From Acidobacteria bacterium RIFCSPLOWO2_12_FULL_67_14b (GTDB lineage: Bacteria > Acidobacteriota > Vicinamibacteria > Vicinamibacterales > UBA2999), in NCBI GenBank assembly GCA_001768615.1, contig MELE01000162.1, positions 1-34,196 of the forward strand: 34,196 nt of DNA, read 5' to 3'. How positions within the stretch are numbered: the first letter of the stretch is position 1; every line of letters starts with the position of its first letter. Below are positions 1 through 6,821 of the stretch, in pieces. Under the pieces are notes generated by a model that was not told where the DNA came from, did not search any database, and was given only the letters and a program-made list of their open reading frames with translations. The position numbers and the translations under genes were made by a program.

Positions 1-132
1 CCTCGCTATCCGTGACTTAATGTTCACTAATAGGACAATAAAAGACAGTGTTGGCGTCCGCAAGCGGCTCCCACCTTGAGCTTCGTCGCTGTCGGGCGCA
101 CAATACGCGCGGTCAGTCCCTTGAGGGTCCAC

Positions 133-653
133 ATGGTTCCAGACTCGAGCAGGCGCGTGCGGCTGGTCTTGACGGCGGTGGCCGCGCTGGCGCTGCTGGC
201 CTTCACGACGGCGGTGCCGCGGGCGCAGGCGGAGAAGACCAACCCGCTGGCCGGCAACGTGGCGGCGATCGCGCAAGGCAAGAACATTACGGATGGGAGC
301 AGGAGTTCGTGCAGGGCGAGTACTACTTCGCCGGTGCGGCCCAGCGCACCGGTCGCGGCTTCGGCGCCTTGCGCGCGATCGACCCGGTGACCGCGGGCGT
401 GAAGTGGGAGTTCCGCTACCACACGCCGTCGATGGCCGGCGTGCTGTCAACCGAGTCCGGCGTGATCTTCGGCGGCGACATGGACGGCAACCTGATGGCG
501 TTTGATGCCGCCAGCGGCAAGAACCTGTGGCACTTCCAGACCGGCGCGGCCATCTATGCGGCGCCGGTCACCTACATGCTCGATGGCCGGCAGTACGTCG
601 TGCTGCCCTCGGGCACCACGCTCTACGCGTTCGCGCTCCCGCCGGCGCGCTGA
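133..653 (+). pseudogene. Chimeric remnant: cytochrome c-like signal region joined to PQQ-dehydrogenase C-terminus
   Basis: The ATG at 133 follows a GAGGG-type ribosome site and opens a clear signal peptide (basic VPDSSRRVRL, hydrophobic core, cut near PRAQA), then a short mature stretch NPLAGNVAAIAQGKNI. That stretch resembles the residues just before the haem motif of secreted cytochromes c, but no CxxCH follows. Near 285-295 the meaningful reading moves to another frame (phase of position 285). There it encodes about 120 residues (EHYGWEQEF to FALPPAR) typical of the C-terminus of alcohol-dehydrogenase-type PQQ quinoproteins, including GVIFGGDMDGNLMAFDAASG and a final blade ending at the stop 651-653. 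The middle of both genes is missing, so this is an internal deletion fusing two neighbours or an assembly chimera. The cytochrome assignment of the first part is inference; the PQQ assignment of the second is secure. Confidence 0.7.
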
Positions 654-658
654 ACCGG

Positions 659-1087
659 TTACGGCAGCAGGTCGCGAATCAGCAGCACGATGCGATTGCT
701 GCGTATGTCGATGATGATCAGATCGCGGCCGGCGAAGTACCGGTTGTAGTAGACCGGCACCGGAGGCAGGCGGGCGACGAGCGTCACCGGCACCGGCACC
801 AGGTGCTTCTCCAGCCCCGGTGGCAGGCTTCCAGTTTCGCGAAGCTGCTTGCTCAATCCGGGCGGCAGCGCCTCCCGCTTGGCCAGGCCCGGCGGCAGCG
901 CCTCGCGCGTCACGAACTCGCGGACGATTCGCGAGTGGCCGTCGCGGTCGATCACGACCACCACGTCCGGGCCCTTGTCGGGCTTCGCCGCCTTGCCCTT
1001 CGGCTTCTGGTCCGCGGACGCGGCCATGGCGAGCGACAGAACGCACGCCAGCGCGACCGGTAACGCCAGGGTGATCCGGGTCCTCAT
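659..1087 (-). CDS. Small secreted CigR/RcnB-like protein with LPPGL repeats
   Basis: A 142-residue exported protein. Start chosen at the ATG complementary to 1085-1087, because the reading frame upstream is not signal-like and this ATG overlaps the stop of the upstream gene (ATGA). Residues 1-25 form a signal peptide (MRTRITLALPVALACVLSLA, cut after ASA). A lysine-rich linker (KPKGKAAKPDKG) follows, then three copies of LPPGL(A/S/E)K, then a terminal segment (YYNRYFAGRDLIIIDIRSN, IVLLIRDLLP). Spaced LPPGL repeats followed by a short hydrophobic GxDLxxID end are characteristic of CigR/RcnB-like periplasmic proteins. The exact role is unknown; the family is envelope-associated. Translation is probably coupled to the upstream small membrane protein. 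Confidence 0.7.
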   Translation of the reverse strand: MRTRITLALPVALACVLSLAMAASADQKPKGKAAKPDKGPDVVVVIDRDGHSRIVREFVTREALPPGLAKREALPPGLSKQLRETGSLPPGLEKHLVPVPVTLVARLPPVPVYYNRYFAGRDLIIIDIRSNRIVLLIRDLLP

Positions 1088-1281
1088 CGCTGCGACTCCA
1101 CCGGGCCGGTGGGCTTTCCCGACGAGACCGCCATCATGATGCCGAGGCCGATGGCCACGATCACGCCAATGCCCAGCCAGATCGGCGCCACGTTGTTCAG
1201 CACGCCGCTCTGCCATAAGGCCATCGCGATGCCGATGATGAGAATGACGTAACCGATCAAGTACATGTTGATGAATCGCAT
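1084..1281 (-). CDS. Small two-helix membrane protein
   Basis: A 65-residue protein beginning at the ATG complementary to 1279-1281, preceded by GGAGG with a 3-nt spacer. It holds two hydrophobic helices (MYLIGYVILIIGIAMALW and APIWLGIGVIVAIGLGIMMA) separated by a short polar turn, then a polar tail (SSGKPTGPVESQR). Its stop TGA lies in the ATGA overlap with the start of the secreted LPPGL-repeat protein, so the two are probably co-translated. No function can be assigned. Small two-helix proteins of this kind are common in environmental genomes and usually annotated as hypothetical. Confidence 0.75.
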   Translation of the reverse strand: MRFINMYLIGYVILIIGIAMALWQSGVLNNVAPIWLGIGVIVAIGLGIMMAVSSGKPTGPVESQR

Positions 1282-1482
1282 GGGTCCTCCATCGCTTTCC
1301 ATGCGAGTCCCGTGCCAGCTGTGCTCCACACTTTCAGGAGGCCTGGATGCCGTCGAACCGTCGAGCTGTCGCCGTGTTGGGTTTGCTGCTGATCAGCAGG
1401 GCGAGCTCTTCACGCCGACCGGGGTGGCGACGATGGCGCAGTTACCAATCGCCCCTCTCGCGCCAATTACCAGACGTTCGTC

Positions 1483-1488
1483 TAGAAT
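1483..1488 (+). promoter_or_regulatory. Candidate -10 box TAGAAT for the DinB-like gene
   Basis: TAGAAT (5/6 match to TATAAT) lies 26 nt before the ATG at 1515, leaving room for a short leader containing the strong AGGAGG site at 1504-1509. No convincing -35 hexamer was found at 16-18 nt. The rest of the 233-bp divergent gap (1282-1514) shows no other gene. Confidence 0.45.
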
Positions 1489-1514
1489 TGTGTCTCGGCA
1501 ACCAGGAGGTGGTG

Positions 1515-2030
1515 ATGAAGCGATGGTCCTTGTTCACGGTGGTGGCGCTGCTGATGGTGGCGTTCACAGCGGCGCTCGCCTCCGCGCAGACCGCGACGGC
1601 GAAGCCGGCCCCGACCTATGAAAGCGTCATCGTGAACTCGTGGAAGAACGTGCACAACAAGATCCTCGTGATGGCGAAAGACACCGTGTTTCCCGACGAC
1701 AAGCTCGGATGGAAGCCGCATCCCGATTCGCGCAGCGTGCTTGAGGAACTGCGCCACGTCACGATCGGGCTGGAAATGACGACGGCCGTCGCCAAGGGCG
1801 AGAAGTTCGACTTCGCGGCGCGCGAGAAGGCCGACGCCGGCAAGCCGAAGACCCGCGCGAACATGGTGGCCGAGATGGAAGCGGCGATCGCCGCGTCGTT
1901 CCCGATGGTGGAGGCGAAGCAGTCGCCGTCGCTGATTGGCTGGCTCGAACACCAGGGCGAGCACTACGGCAAGCTCGTCACCGCGTATCGCGTGAACGGC
2001 ATCGTCCCGCCGATCAGCCGTCCGAAATGA
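1515..2030 (+). CDS. Exported DinB-superfamily protein
   Basis: A 171-residue protein starting at the ATG at 1515, with AGGAGG 5 nt upstream. Residues 1-25 are a signal peptide (MKRWSLFTVVALLMVAFTAALASA). The mature part is all-helical in pattern and has DinB/YfiT-fold landmarks: an early helix with a histidine (SWKNVHNKIL), the DKLGWKPHPDSRS turn, a second histidine (EELRHVTIG) and the closing WLEHQGEHYGKLVTAYRVNGIVPP helix. Three spaced histidines are the usual divalent-metal ligands of this superfamily. DinB-like proteins are metal-dependent, often thiol-linked enzymes, but the substrate here cannot be told. An in-frame upstream ATG at 1347 also has a good ribosome site, but would place 56 unrelated residues before the signal peptide. 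The gene stands alone, converging on the FAH-family gene with a palindrome in the gap. Confidence 0.85.
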   Translation: MKRWSLFTVVALLMVAFTAALASAQTATAKPAPTYESVIVNSWKNVHNKILVMAKDTVFPDDKLGWKPHPDSRSVLEELRHVTIGLEMTTAVAKGEKFDFAAREKADAGKPKTRANMVAEMEAAIAASFPMVEAKQSPSLIGWLEHQGEHYGKLVTAYRVNGIVPPISRPK

Positions 2031-2038
2031 AAGGCAGA

Positions 2039-2058
2039 GGCGGGTCTTAAGACCCGCC
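2039..2058. repeat. Palindromic hairpin repeat, copy 1 (TTAA core)
   Basis: A perfect 20-bp palindrome, GGCGGGTC-TTAA-GACCCGCC, lies 8 bp after the stop at 2030 and 10 bp before the stop of the convergent gene at 2069. Flanks (AGAG before, CCTAC after) partly extend the symmetry. It is one of four copies in the window and could act as a bidirectional terminator or mRNA 3' stabiliser. No T-tract follows. Confidence 0.8.
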
Positions 2059-2068
2059 CCTACTTCGC

Positions 2069-2905
2069 CTATTTCGCCGCGACAACCTTGTTGCGCAGCA
2101 GGGCGACACCCGGAATCTCGACCTCGAAGGTGTCGCCCGGCTTCATCGCCTGCGTCACCCCGGGCGTGCCCGTGAAGATCACATCGCCGGGCTCGAGCGT
2201 GATGTAACGGCTCGTATAGCTCACGATGTTGTCGATCGAGAAGATCAGCAGGTCGGTGGTCGTCTCCTGCACGACCTTGCCGTTGTGGCGGCCGATCAAC
2301 TTCAGCTTGTTGTAGTCGACGTTGCTCACCAGCACCGGCCCCATCGGCCCGAAGGTGTCGGCGGCCTTCGCGCGGAACCACTGCAAGTCCTGCTTCTGCC
2401 ACGCGCGCTCGCTCACGTCATTGCAGGCGGTCACGCCGAAGATGTGGTCCTTGACCTGGGCCTCGGTGATGTTTTGCGCCTTCTTGCCGATCACGACGCA
2501 GATCTCCGCCTCGTAGTGCACCGTCGTGGCGTCGGCGGGGTAGATGATCTCGCCCTCGTGGCCGATCAGCGAGGTCGGGAACTTCGCGAACAGCCCGACG
2601 TACTTTGCCGGCGACGCCTGCCCGATGTGGCTCTTGTAGTTGAGGCCCGCCGCGATCACCTTCTTCGCCTCCGCCGGTGCCAGGAACTTCACGTCGGGCA
2701 CCTTGATCCGCCGGCCCGTCAGCTTCGCCGCGCCGCCGAACGGCGCACCGGACAGCTCTTGGATGGTGTTCTCGTTTTCGAGGATGCCCCACGCGGCCAC
2801 GCTGTGCGCCTCGTACTTGACGTATTTCACTTGCGCCTGCGCGAAGGCCGCCGTTGCGGTGGTCAACGCGAAGCCTGCGACGAGAGCAATCATCCGAAAC
2901 ATCAT
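2069..2905 (-). CDS. Secreted fumarylacetoacetate-hydrolase family protein
   Basis: A 278-residue FAH-family enzyme. Start is the ATG complementary to 2903-2905 (a second ATG follows at once), with AAGGA 4 nt upstream. Residues 1-22 look like a signal peptide (MIALVAGFALTTATAAFA), unusual because FAH enzymes normally act on acylpyruvate-type intermediates in the cytoplasm. The catalytic core is intact: GLNYKSH near 87, metal-ligand motif HYEAEICVVIGK (E132, E134), CNDVSERAWQ with D163, the FGPMGPVLV strand and the closing GDVIFTGTPGV motif. The family hydrolyses or decarboxylates C-C bonds of diketo acids. It is last in a minus-strand run of exported proteins. Family is confident; secretion is inferred from the N-terminus; substrate is unknown. 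Confidence 0.9.
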   Translation of the reverse strand: MMFRMIALVAGFALTTATAAFAQAQVKYVKYEAHSVAAWGILENENTIQELSGAPFGGAAKLTGRRIKVPDVKFLAPAEAKKVIAAGLNYKSHIGQASPAKYVGLFAKFPTSLIGHEGEIIYPADATTVHYEAEICVVIGKKAQNITEAQVKDHIFGVTACNDVSERAWQKQDLQWFRAKAADTFGPMGPVLVSNVDYNKLKLIGRHNGKVVQETTTDLLIFSIDNIVSYTSRYITLEPGDVIFTGTPGVTQAMKPGDTFEVEIPGVALLRNKVVAAK

Positions 2906-2923
2906 TCTGTCCTTTGCCGGGAT

Positions 2924-2943
2924 GGCGGCACTCTAGTGCCGCC
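2924..2943. repeat. Palindromic hairpin repeat, copy 2 (TCTA core)
   Basis: A perfect palindrome, GGCGGCAC-TCTA-GTGCCGCC, begins 2 bp past the stop of the unknown secreted protein and sits in the 40-bp gap before the FAH-family gene. It has the same 8-4-8 layout as copy 1, but the two variable pairs are CA/TG in place of GT/AC, a compensatory change. It could attenuate or process the message between the two genes. Confidence 0.8.
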
Positions 2944-2945
2944 GT

Positions 2946-3797
2946 TTATGGCGTAACCGTCACCTTGACGATCGCCGTCGTCCAGCAGCACACTTCGCCG
3001 CCGCCGCCGGTGCCCGAATAGTCTTCGGCCGTCACGTGCAGCAGGTACTCGCCCGGCTGGCTGAACTTCGCCGTGACCGTGGCCTTCCCGAAAAACGCGG
3101 CCTCGCCCGCCAGCTTCTCGAACGCCGGCGGCAGCTTGTCGAACGTCACCTCGCCCGGCCCGCGGTATTTCGACCAGTGCAGGATCACCGGCGGCGGCGG
3201 ATTGCGCTGCGGCGCGTTCGACCCGCTGGAATACTTCGCGTCATCGGTGGCCCAGACCGGGAGCGCCAGGCCGCCGGCGACGGTGGCCGCGCGCGGAATC
3301 GCCTTCGCCACCATCCCGATCGGCCCCTGAAACACCGGCCCGTTCGGATCGAAGCGCAGCACCGGCGGCTGGTTGCCGACGGCGATGTCGGTGAACGGGC
3401 GGACCTCGTAGAGCTCGTTGAGGCGCAGCGGGATGCTCATGGGCTGGCCGTTGGCGACGATGGTCCACGTGAGCCGCTGCTGCGGCGTGAACTCTTTCGG
3501 CACCGTGATGATGAACACGCCGGTCTGCCGTCCCGGCAGGAAGTGCGTGGGCTGTCCCTGGTCCGGGCCGCCCGGCTCGATGCGATTGTTCGGCCCGATC
3601 GGCACGTCGATCGAGGCGTTGGTATTCCGATTCAGGTAGCCGACCAGGAAGCTGTGGCTGCCGTCAGGATTGGTGAACCATCCCTCGTAGGCGCCGGTGA
3701 CGCTGGCGCCGAATTGCCGGAACGGTTCGCTGGGGAGTTGTTGCGCGGAGGCCCACACGCCCGTCAAGAGCGTGAGGGCCAGACAGAGTGGTCGCAT
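2946..3797 (-). CDS. Secreted protein of unknown function with C-terminal beta-sandwich-like region
   Basis: A 283-residue protein with a signal peptide (MRPLCLALTLLTGVWASAQ). The mature part begins with an AYEGWFTNPDGSHSFLVGYL segment and an IEPGGPDQGQPTHFLPGRQ motif. A mid-region aligns in style with WTIVANGQ and IPLRLNELYEV beta strands. The C-terminal 80 residues (GEATVTAKFSQPGEYLLHVTAEDYS-like pattern) resemble a PKD/Ig-type sandwich, followed by GGGGEVCCWTTAIVKVTVTP with an adjacent cysteine pair. No catalytic motif is recognisable. It begins 9 bp after the cytochrome/monooxygenase gene ends, so the two are probably co-transcribed and may act together outside the membrane. There is no obvious ribosome site, consistent with translational coupling. 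Confidence 0.75.
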   Translation of the reverse strand: MRPLCLALTLLTGVWASAQQLPSEPFRQFGASVTGAYEGWFTNPDGSHSFLVGYLNRNTNASIDVPIGPNNRIEPGGPDQGQPTHFLPGRQTGVFIITVPKEFTPQQRLTWTIVANGQPMSIPLRLNELYEVRPFTDIAVGNQPPVLRFDPNGPVFQGPIGMVAKAIPRAATVAGGLALPVWATDDAKYSSGSNAPQRNPPPPVILHWSKYRGPGEVTFDKLPPAFEKLAGEAAFFGKATVTAKFSQPGEYLLHVTAEDYSGTGGGGEVCCWTTAIVKVTVTP

Positions 3798-3806
3798 GAG
3801 CGCTGA

Positions 3807-5186
3807 TTACTGCTTGCTGTCGGTGGTCTGGCGCGCCTTGCGCTCCTCGAGCAACGCCTTGTACTCGCCGTCGCTGAGGTAGACCACGTTCATCCAGGCG
3901 TGCGCCATCTCGTCGACGGTGCGGTCGCCGTAGCCGACCCACTGCTCGGGGTCGGGGTTGTTCGGGTTGTCCTTGGTATTGTCGTACCACGCGCTGACGT
4001 GGATGACGGTGCCCTTGGGGAACGCCGGCGCCGCGTCATCCGCGTAGATGTAATTGGTCATCCAGTTGAAGTTGAACTTGCCCACGTAGCTGACGATCTG
4101 CGTGCTGCCGTCGGGCAGGATGGCCTCGACCTGCATGGCTTTGCCGCGCAGGTGGAAGTGCGGCTGGAAGTTCGTGATCAGCGTGTTTTCCTTCAGCACC
4201 GTGAAGCCCTCGGTGTGCGAGATGCTGTTGGGCGCGATGTCGAGGAAGCCACGCTTCTTGAGACCGGTGAAGCCGATCAGGTAGCTGCGCTTCTTGGGCT
4301 CCTGGCCTTTGGGATACAGCCAAATCCCGATTTCCGATCCGACGGGGGTCTCTTCGCCCGAGGCGTGCAGGTGCTGGTCCCACGAGATCTTCTCGCCGGG
4401 GACGAGCAACTTGCCGGTACCCGGCGTGAACAGGTCGTAGCCCTTGCCGATCGCCCACTCCATCAACTGTGGGCGGCGGTTGACGAGGTCTTCGACCGTC
4501 GGCGTGGCCGCGGGTCCGTTGGCGGTGCCCTGGTTGACAGCGTCGGGATCGTTGTTCAGCACGAGGTACGCAATCGAGTGGTGAACGATCTTGCGCGCCT
4601 GCTGGCTGGTGGGACGAATCTCCACCATCTTGGCCCACCGCGGTTCGGTGAGCGGCAGGTCGCTCATGGGCCGGTACCACACGTCCTGGCCCTTGGCCGG
4701 CATCGGGTACTCGGACGACCTGACCACGATGTCGGGCGGTCCGAAGCCGTCCCGCACGCCTTCCCACTGGTTGTCGGTGACCACTGGCTTCGCGGGCGGC
4801 AGGTCCTTCGGATCGCCCTGCAGCGAGCCGGCGTCGACCCAGGCGACGATGGTGTCGATCTCTTTCTGCGAGAGCGACATGTCGTTCTTGAACTTCTGCA
4901 CGCCGACGCTCTGGTCGATGTGCCACGGCGGCATCTGGCGCGTCGACACGCGCTGCTTGATCGAGCGGGCCCACGGGCGGGCCTCGGCGAAGGTGATGAG
5001 CGACATCGGCGCGATCGAATTCGGCTGATGGCACTCCTGGCACTTGTTCTGGAGGATCGGCGCGACGTCCTTCGAGAAGGTCGGCGCCACGGCCGATTGG
5101 GCCGATGCCGACGAGCCGATCAGGATGACGCTGCCGAACGCTGCCGCCGCCAGAGCCCCCCGCCGTACGGACTTGTGACCGACCAT
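3807..5186 (-). CDS. Secreted cytochrome c fused to a copper type II monooxygenase-like domain
   Basis: A 459-residue exported protein. Signal peptide residues 1-29 (GALAAAAFGSVILIGSSASA). An N-terminal haem domain of the planctomycete/acidobacterial cytochrome type carries C49-x-x-C52-H53 (KCQECH) and a likely axial methionine in QMPPWH (M85). Residues about 150-450 resemble the ascorbate-dependent copper type II monooxygenase (PHM/DBH) fold: KIVHHSIAYLV (H202-H203), DQHLHASG (H272, H274), NFQPHFHLRGKAM (H343, H345) and a late DEMAHAWMNV methionine segment. Such fusions are known in Acidobacteriota but uncharacterised; the haem could pass electrons to the copper site. A GGGAGG site lies 5 nt before the ATG, and a promoter-like TATCAT plus a hairpin lie upstream. 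Domains are well supported; substrate is unknown. Confidence 0.88.
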   Translation of the reverse strand: MVGHKSVRRGALAAAAFGSVILIGSSASAQSAVAPTFSKDVAPILQNKCQECHQPNSIAPMSLITFAEARPWARSIKQRVSTRQMPPWHIDQSVGVQKFKNDMSLSQKEIDTIVAWVDAGSLQGDPKDLPPAKPVVTDNQWEGVRDGFGPPDIVVRSSEYPMPAKGQDVWYRPMSDLPLTEPRWAKMVEIRPTSQQARKIVHHSIAYLVLNNDPDAVNQGTANGPAATPTVEDLVNRRPQLMEWAIGKGYDLFTPGTGKLLVPGEKISWDQHLHASGEETPVGSEIGIWLYPKGQEPKKRSYLIGFTGLKKRGFLDIAPNSISHTEGFTVLKENTLITNFQPHFHLRGKAMQVEAILPDGSTQIVSYVGKFNFNWMTNYIYADDAAPAFPKGTVIHVSAWYDNTKDNPNNPDPEQWVGYGDRTVDEMAHAWMNVVYLSDGEYKALLEERKARQTTDSKQ

Positions 5187-5191
5187 TCAGG

Positions 5192-5230
5192 CCTCCCTAT
5201 CGGCGGACGCGCCGATCCAGGGTGATGATA
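5192..5230 (-). promoter_or_regulatory. Promoter and 5' leader hairpin of the cytochrome/monooxygenase gene
   Basis: On the minus strand TATCAT (5225-5230, 5/6 match to the -10 consensus) is followed about 8 nt later by a perfect hairpin ATCGGCG-CGTC-CGCCGAT (5199-5216), then the ribosome site GGGAGG (5192-5197) and the ATG. The transcript would begin almost on the hairpin. This is typical of a 5' stabilising stem or a simple translational control. No -35 box is evident. Confidence 0.45.
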
Positions 5231-5243
5231 GCCGAACCGGCGA

Positions 5244-6809
5244 TTATTTGGCCATCGTCAGGACGCTGGCCAGCATCTCGATTCCCTCCCAAAGATTGCC
5301 GATTCGCAGATTTTCATCGGGTCCGTGCTGGTTATTGTCGTAGTTGACAATGGAAATGCCGACGGTCGGCAGCTTCAGCTGATCGCTGAAGCTGCCGTAC
5401 GGCATGCTGCCGCCCAGGGTCGGGAGCAGGACGGGTACGACCCCGTTCTGCGAGAGGGCCGCGACCACGGCCCGGCCCATCGGATCGTCCATGGAGACGC
5501 GCGAGGCGGGGTTGCCGCCACGCCGATCCACCCGCGCGAGGCGCGGGTGCGTGACGCGTTCCTCGTCGGTCGGGTCGCGATCGAGCACCACGAAGTAACC
5601 CTGCTTGCGGATGTGCGCGACGACGAGGTCGGTTTGCTTCGCGGGCACGAGACCGTTCACCAGGCGCATCTCCAGCCTCGCCGCGGCGAGCCGGGGAATG
5701 GCCGATCGGGCCGGCGCGTCCAGACCGCCACCGGATTCCATGGCGAGCACGCTGAGCGTGGGCGTGTTCAGCTTGCGCTCCAGCCGCTCCTCCGCGCGTT
5801 CGGGCTGCGCGACCGCGAACTCCTTCTTCAACAACGCTTCAACGTTGGGCGCCTCATCCAGCGCGCGGCTTTCCGTCGGCGTGAGCGGCGTGACGTCCGC
5901 GTAGAAGCCCTCGATCAGCACGCGCCCGTTGTCGTCTTTCATCGTCGCCAGCAATTGCGCGAGGCGCATCGACGGGTCGGGCGCCCAGTTGCCGTAGTTG
6001 CCGCTGTGCAAGTCGCGTTTGGCGCCGTAGACCGTGACGGTGAGGCCGGCGCCGCCGCGGACGCCGAAGTACACGGTCGGCCGCCCGCTGGGATGGCGCG
6101 GGCCGTCGAGCATGATGGCGAGGTCGCTCGTGATCGCTCCGGCGCGCTCGGCCGCGAACCGCCTGAAGTTCACCGAGCCGGCCTCCTCCTGGCCGTCGAG
6201 CACGACGCGGAGGTTCCAGGCCGGGTTGTGGCCGGCGGCCTTGAGGGCATCGACGGCGCTCACCAGCGCGACGATCGGCGCCTTGTCGTCGGACGCCGAG
6301 CGTCCGTAAATGCGCCAGTCGGGGCTGAAGGACGTGACGCCGGCGCCGAGCGCAATCCGTCCCGAGGGTCCGATCACGCAGGGCGTGAACGGACCGCCGC
6401 ACCTGGTCCACTCGCTCGCGGTGACCGGCTGGCCGTCGTAGTGAATGTAAATGGTCAACGTGCCGCGCGGCTGCGGCACATCGAGGCTGGCGAGGATCAC
6501 CGGGGACACGGCGTCGCGCGTCGCCTCGACGGTAAAGCCGCGCCGCCGGAACATCTCGGTGAGGAGCGCGACGTTCTTCAACAGATCGGCATCGTTGGTG
6601 GCCGCGACGTTGGGGATCGCGACGAGCGCGATCAGCTCGTCGACGATCTGTCGTTCATGCTGCGCGCGCCACTCCGCGGTGAGTGACTGGCGGGCCGACA
6701 ACTGCGCCCCCGCAGCCACGATCACCGCCACCGCGAGTGCCAACACCCAACGCCGTTCTATCGTCCGCTTGCGAGTCACCGTCGAACCTCCGTGAGGAAC
6801 CTCCGTCAT
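5244..6809 (-). CDS. Exported M20-family metallopeptidase
   Basis: A 521-residue M20/M28-clan dizinc peptidase-like protein. The N-terminus has a basic stretch and a membrane/signal helix (RRWVLALAVAVIVAAGAQL, cut near ARQ). Metal-site motifs appear in order: IYIHYDGQPV (His and Asp ligand region), GRSASDDKAPI (bridging Asp), VLDGQEEAGS (Glu-Glu pair with catalytic base), LDGPRHP, the dimerisation-domain DLHSGNYG, and a C-terminal NQHGPDENLRIGN histidine ligand. The family hydrolyses dipeptides, acyl-amino acids or amidates. Two starts compete: ATG at 6809, and GTG at 6779 with a better GGAGG site 7 nt upstream. Either keeps the signal segment. It starts 12 bp after the VOC gene ends, so the pair is probably an operon. 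Confidence 0.9.
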   Translation of the reverse strand: MTEVPHGGSTVTRKRTIERRWVLALAVAVIVAAGAQLSARQSLTAEWRAQHERQIVDELIALVAIPNVAATNDADLLKNVALLTEMFRRRGFTVEATRDAVSPVILASLDVPQPRGTLTIYIHYDGQPVTASEWTRCGGPFTPCVIGPSGRIALGAGVTSFSPDWRIYGRSASDDKAPIVALVSAVDALKAAGHNPAWNLRVVLDGQEEAGSVNFRRFAAERAGAITSDLAIMLDGPRHPSGRPTVYFGVRGGAGLTVTVYGAKRDLHSGNYGNWAPDPSMRLAQLLATMKDDNGRVLIEGFYADVTPLTPTESRALDEAPNVEALLKKEFAVAQPERAEERLERKLNTPTLSVLAMESGGGLDAPARSAIPRLAAARLEMRLVNGLVPAKQTDLVVAHIRKQGYFVVLDRDPTDEERVTHPRLARVDRRGGNPASRVSMDDPMGRAVVAALSQNGVVPVLLPTLGGSMPYGSFSDQLKLPTVGISIVNYDNNQHGPDENLRIGNLWEGIEMLASVLTMAK

Positions 6810-6821
6810 TTCGTCCAGATG

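Noticed and set aside
1347-1514. N-terminal extension of the DinB-like protein from an ATG with AGGAGG
   Set aside because: It would bury the signal peptide behind 56 unrelated residues; the ATG at 1515 has its own AGGAGG. The ribosome-like site may be chance, though it is notable.
3900-5225. 441-residue plus-strand frame opposite the cytochrome/monooxygenase gene
   Set aside because: Composition typical of a shadow (Arg/Asp/Val/Gly-rich) and no motif, while the minus strand encodes CxxCH and copper-site motifs.
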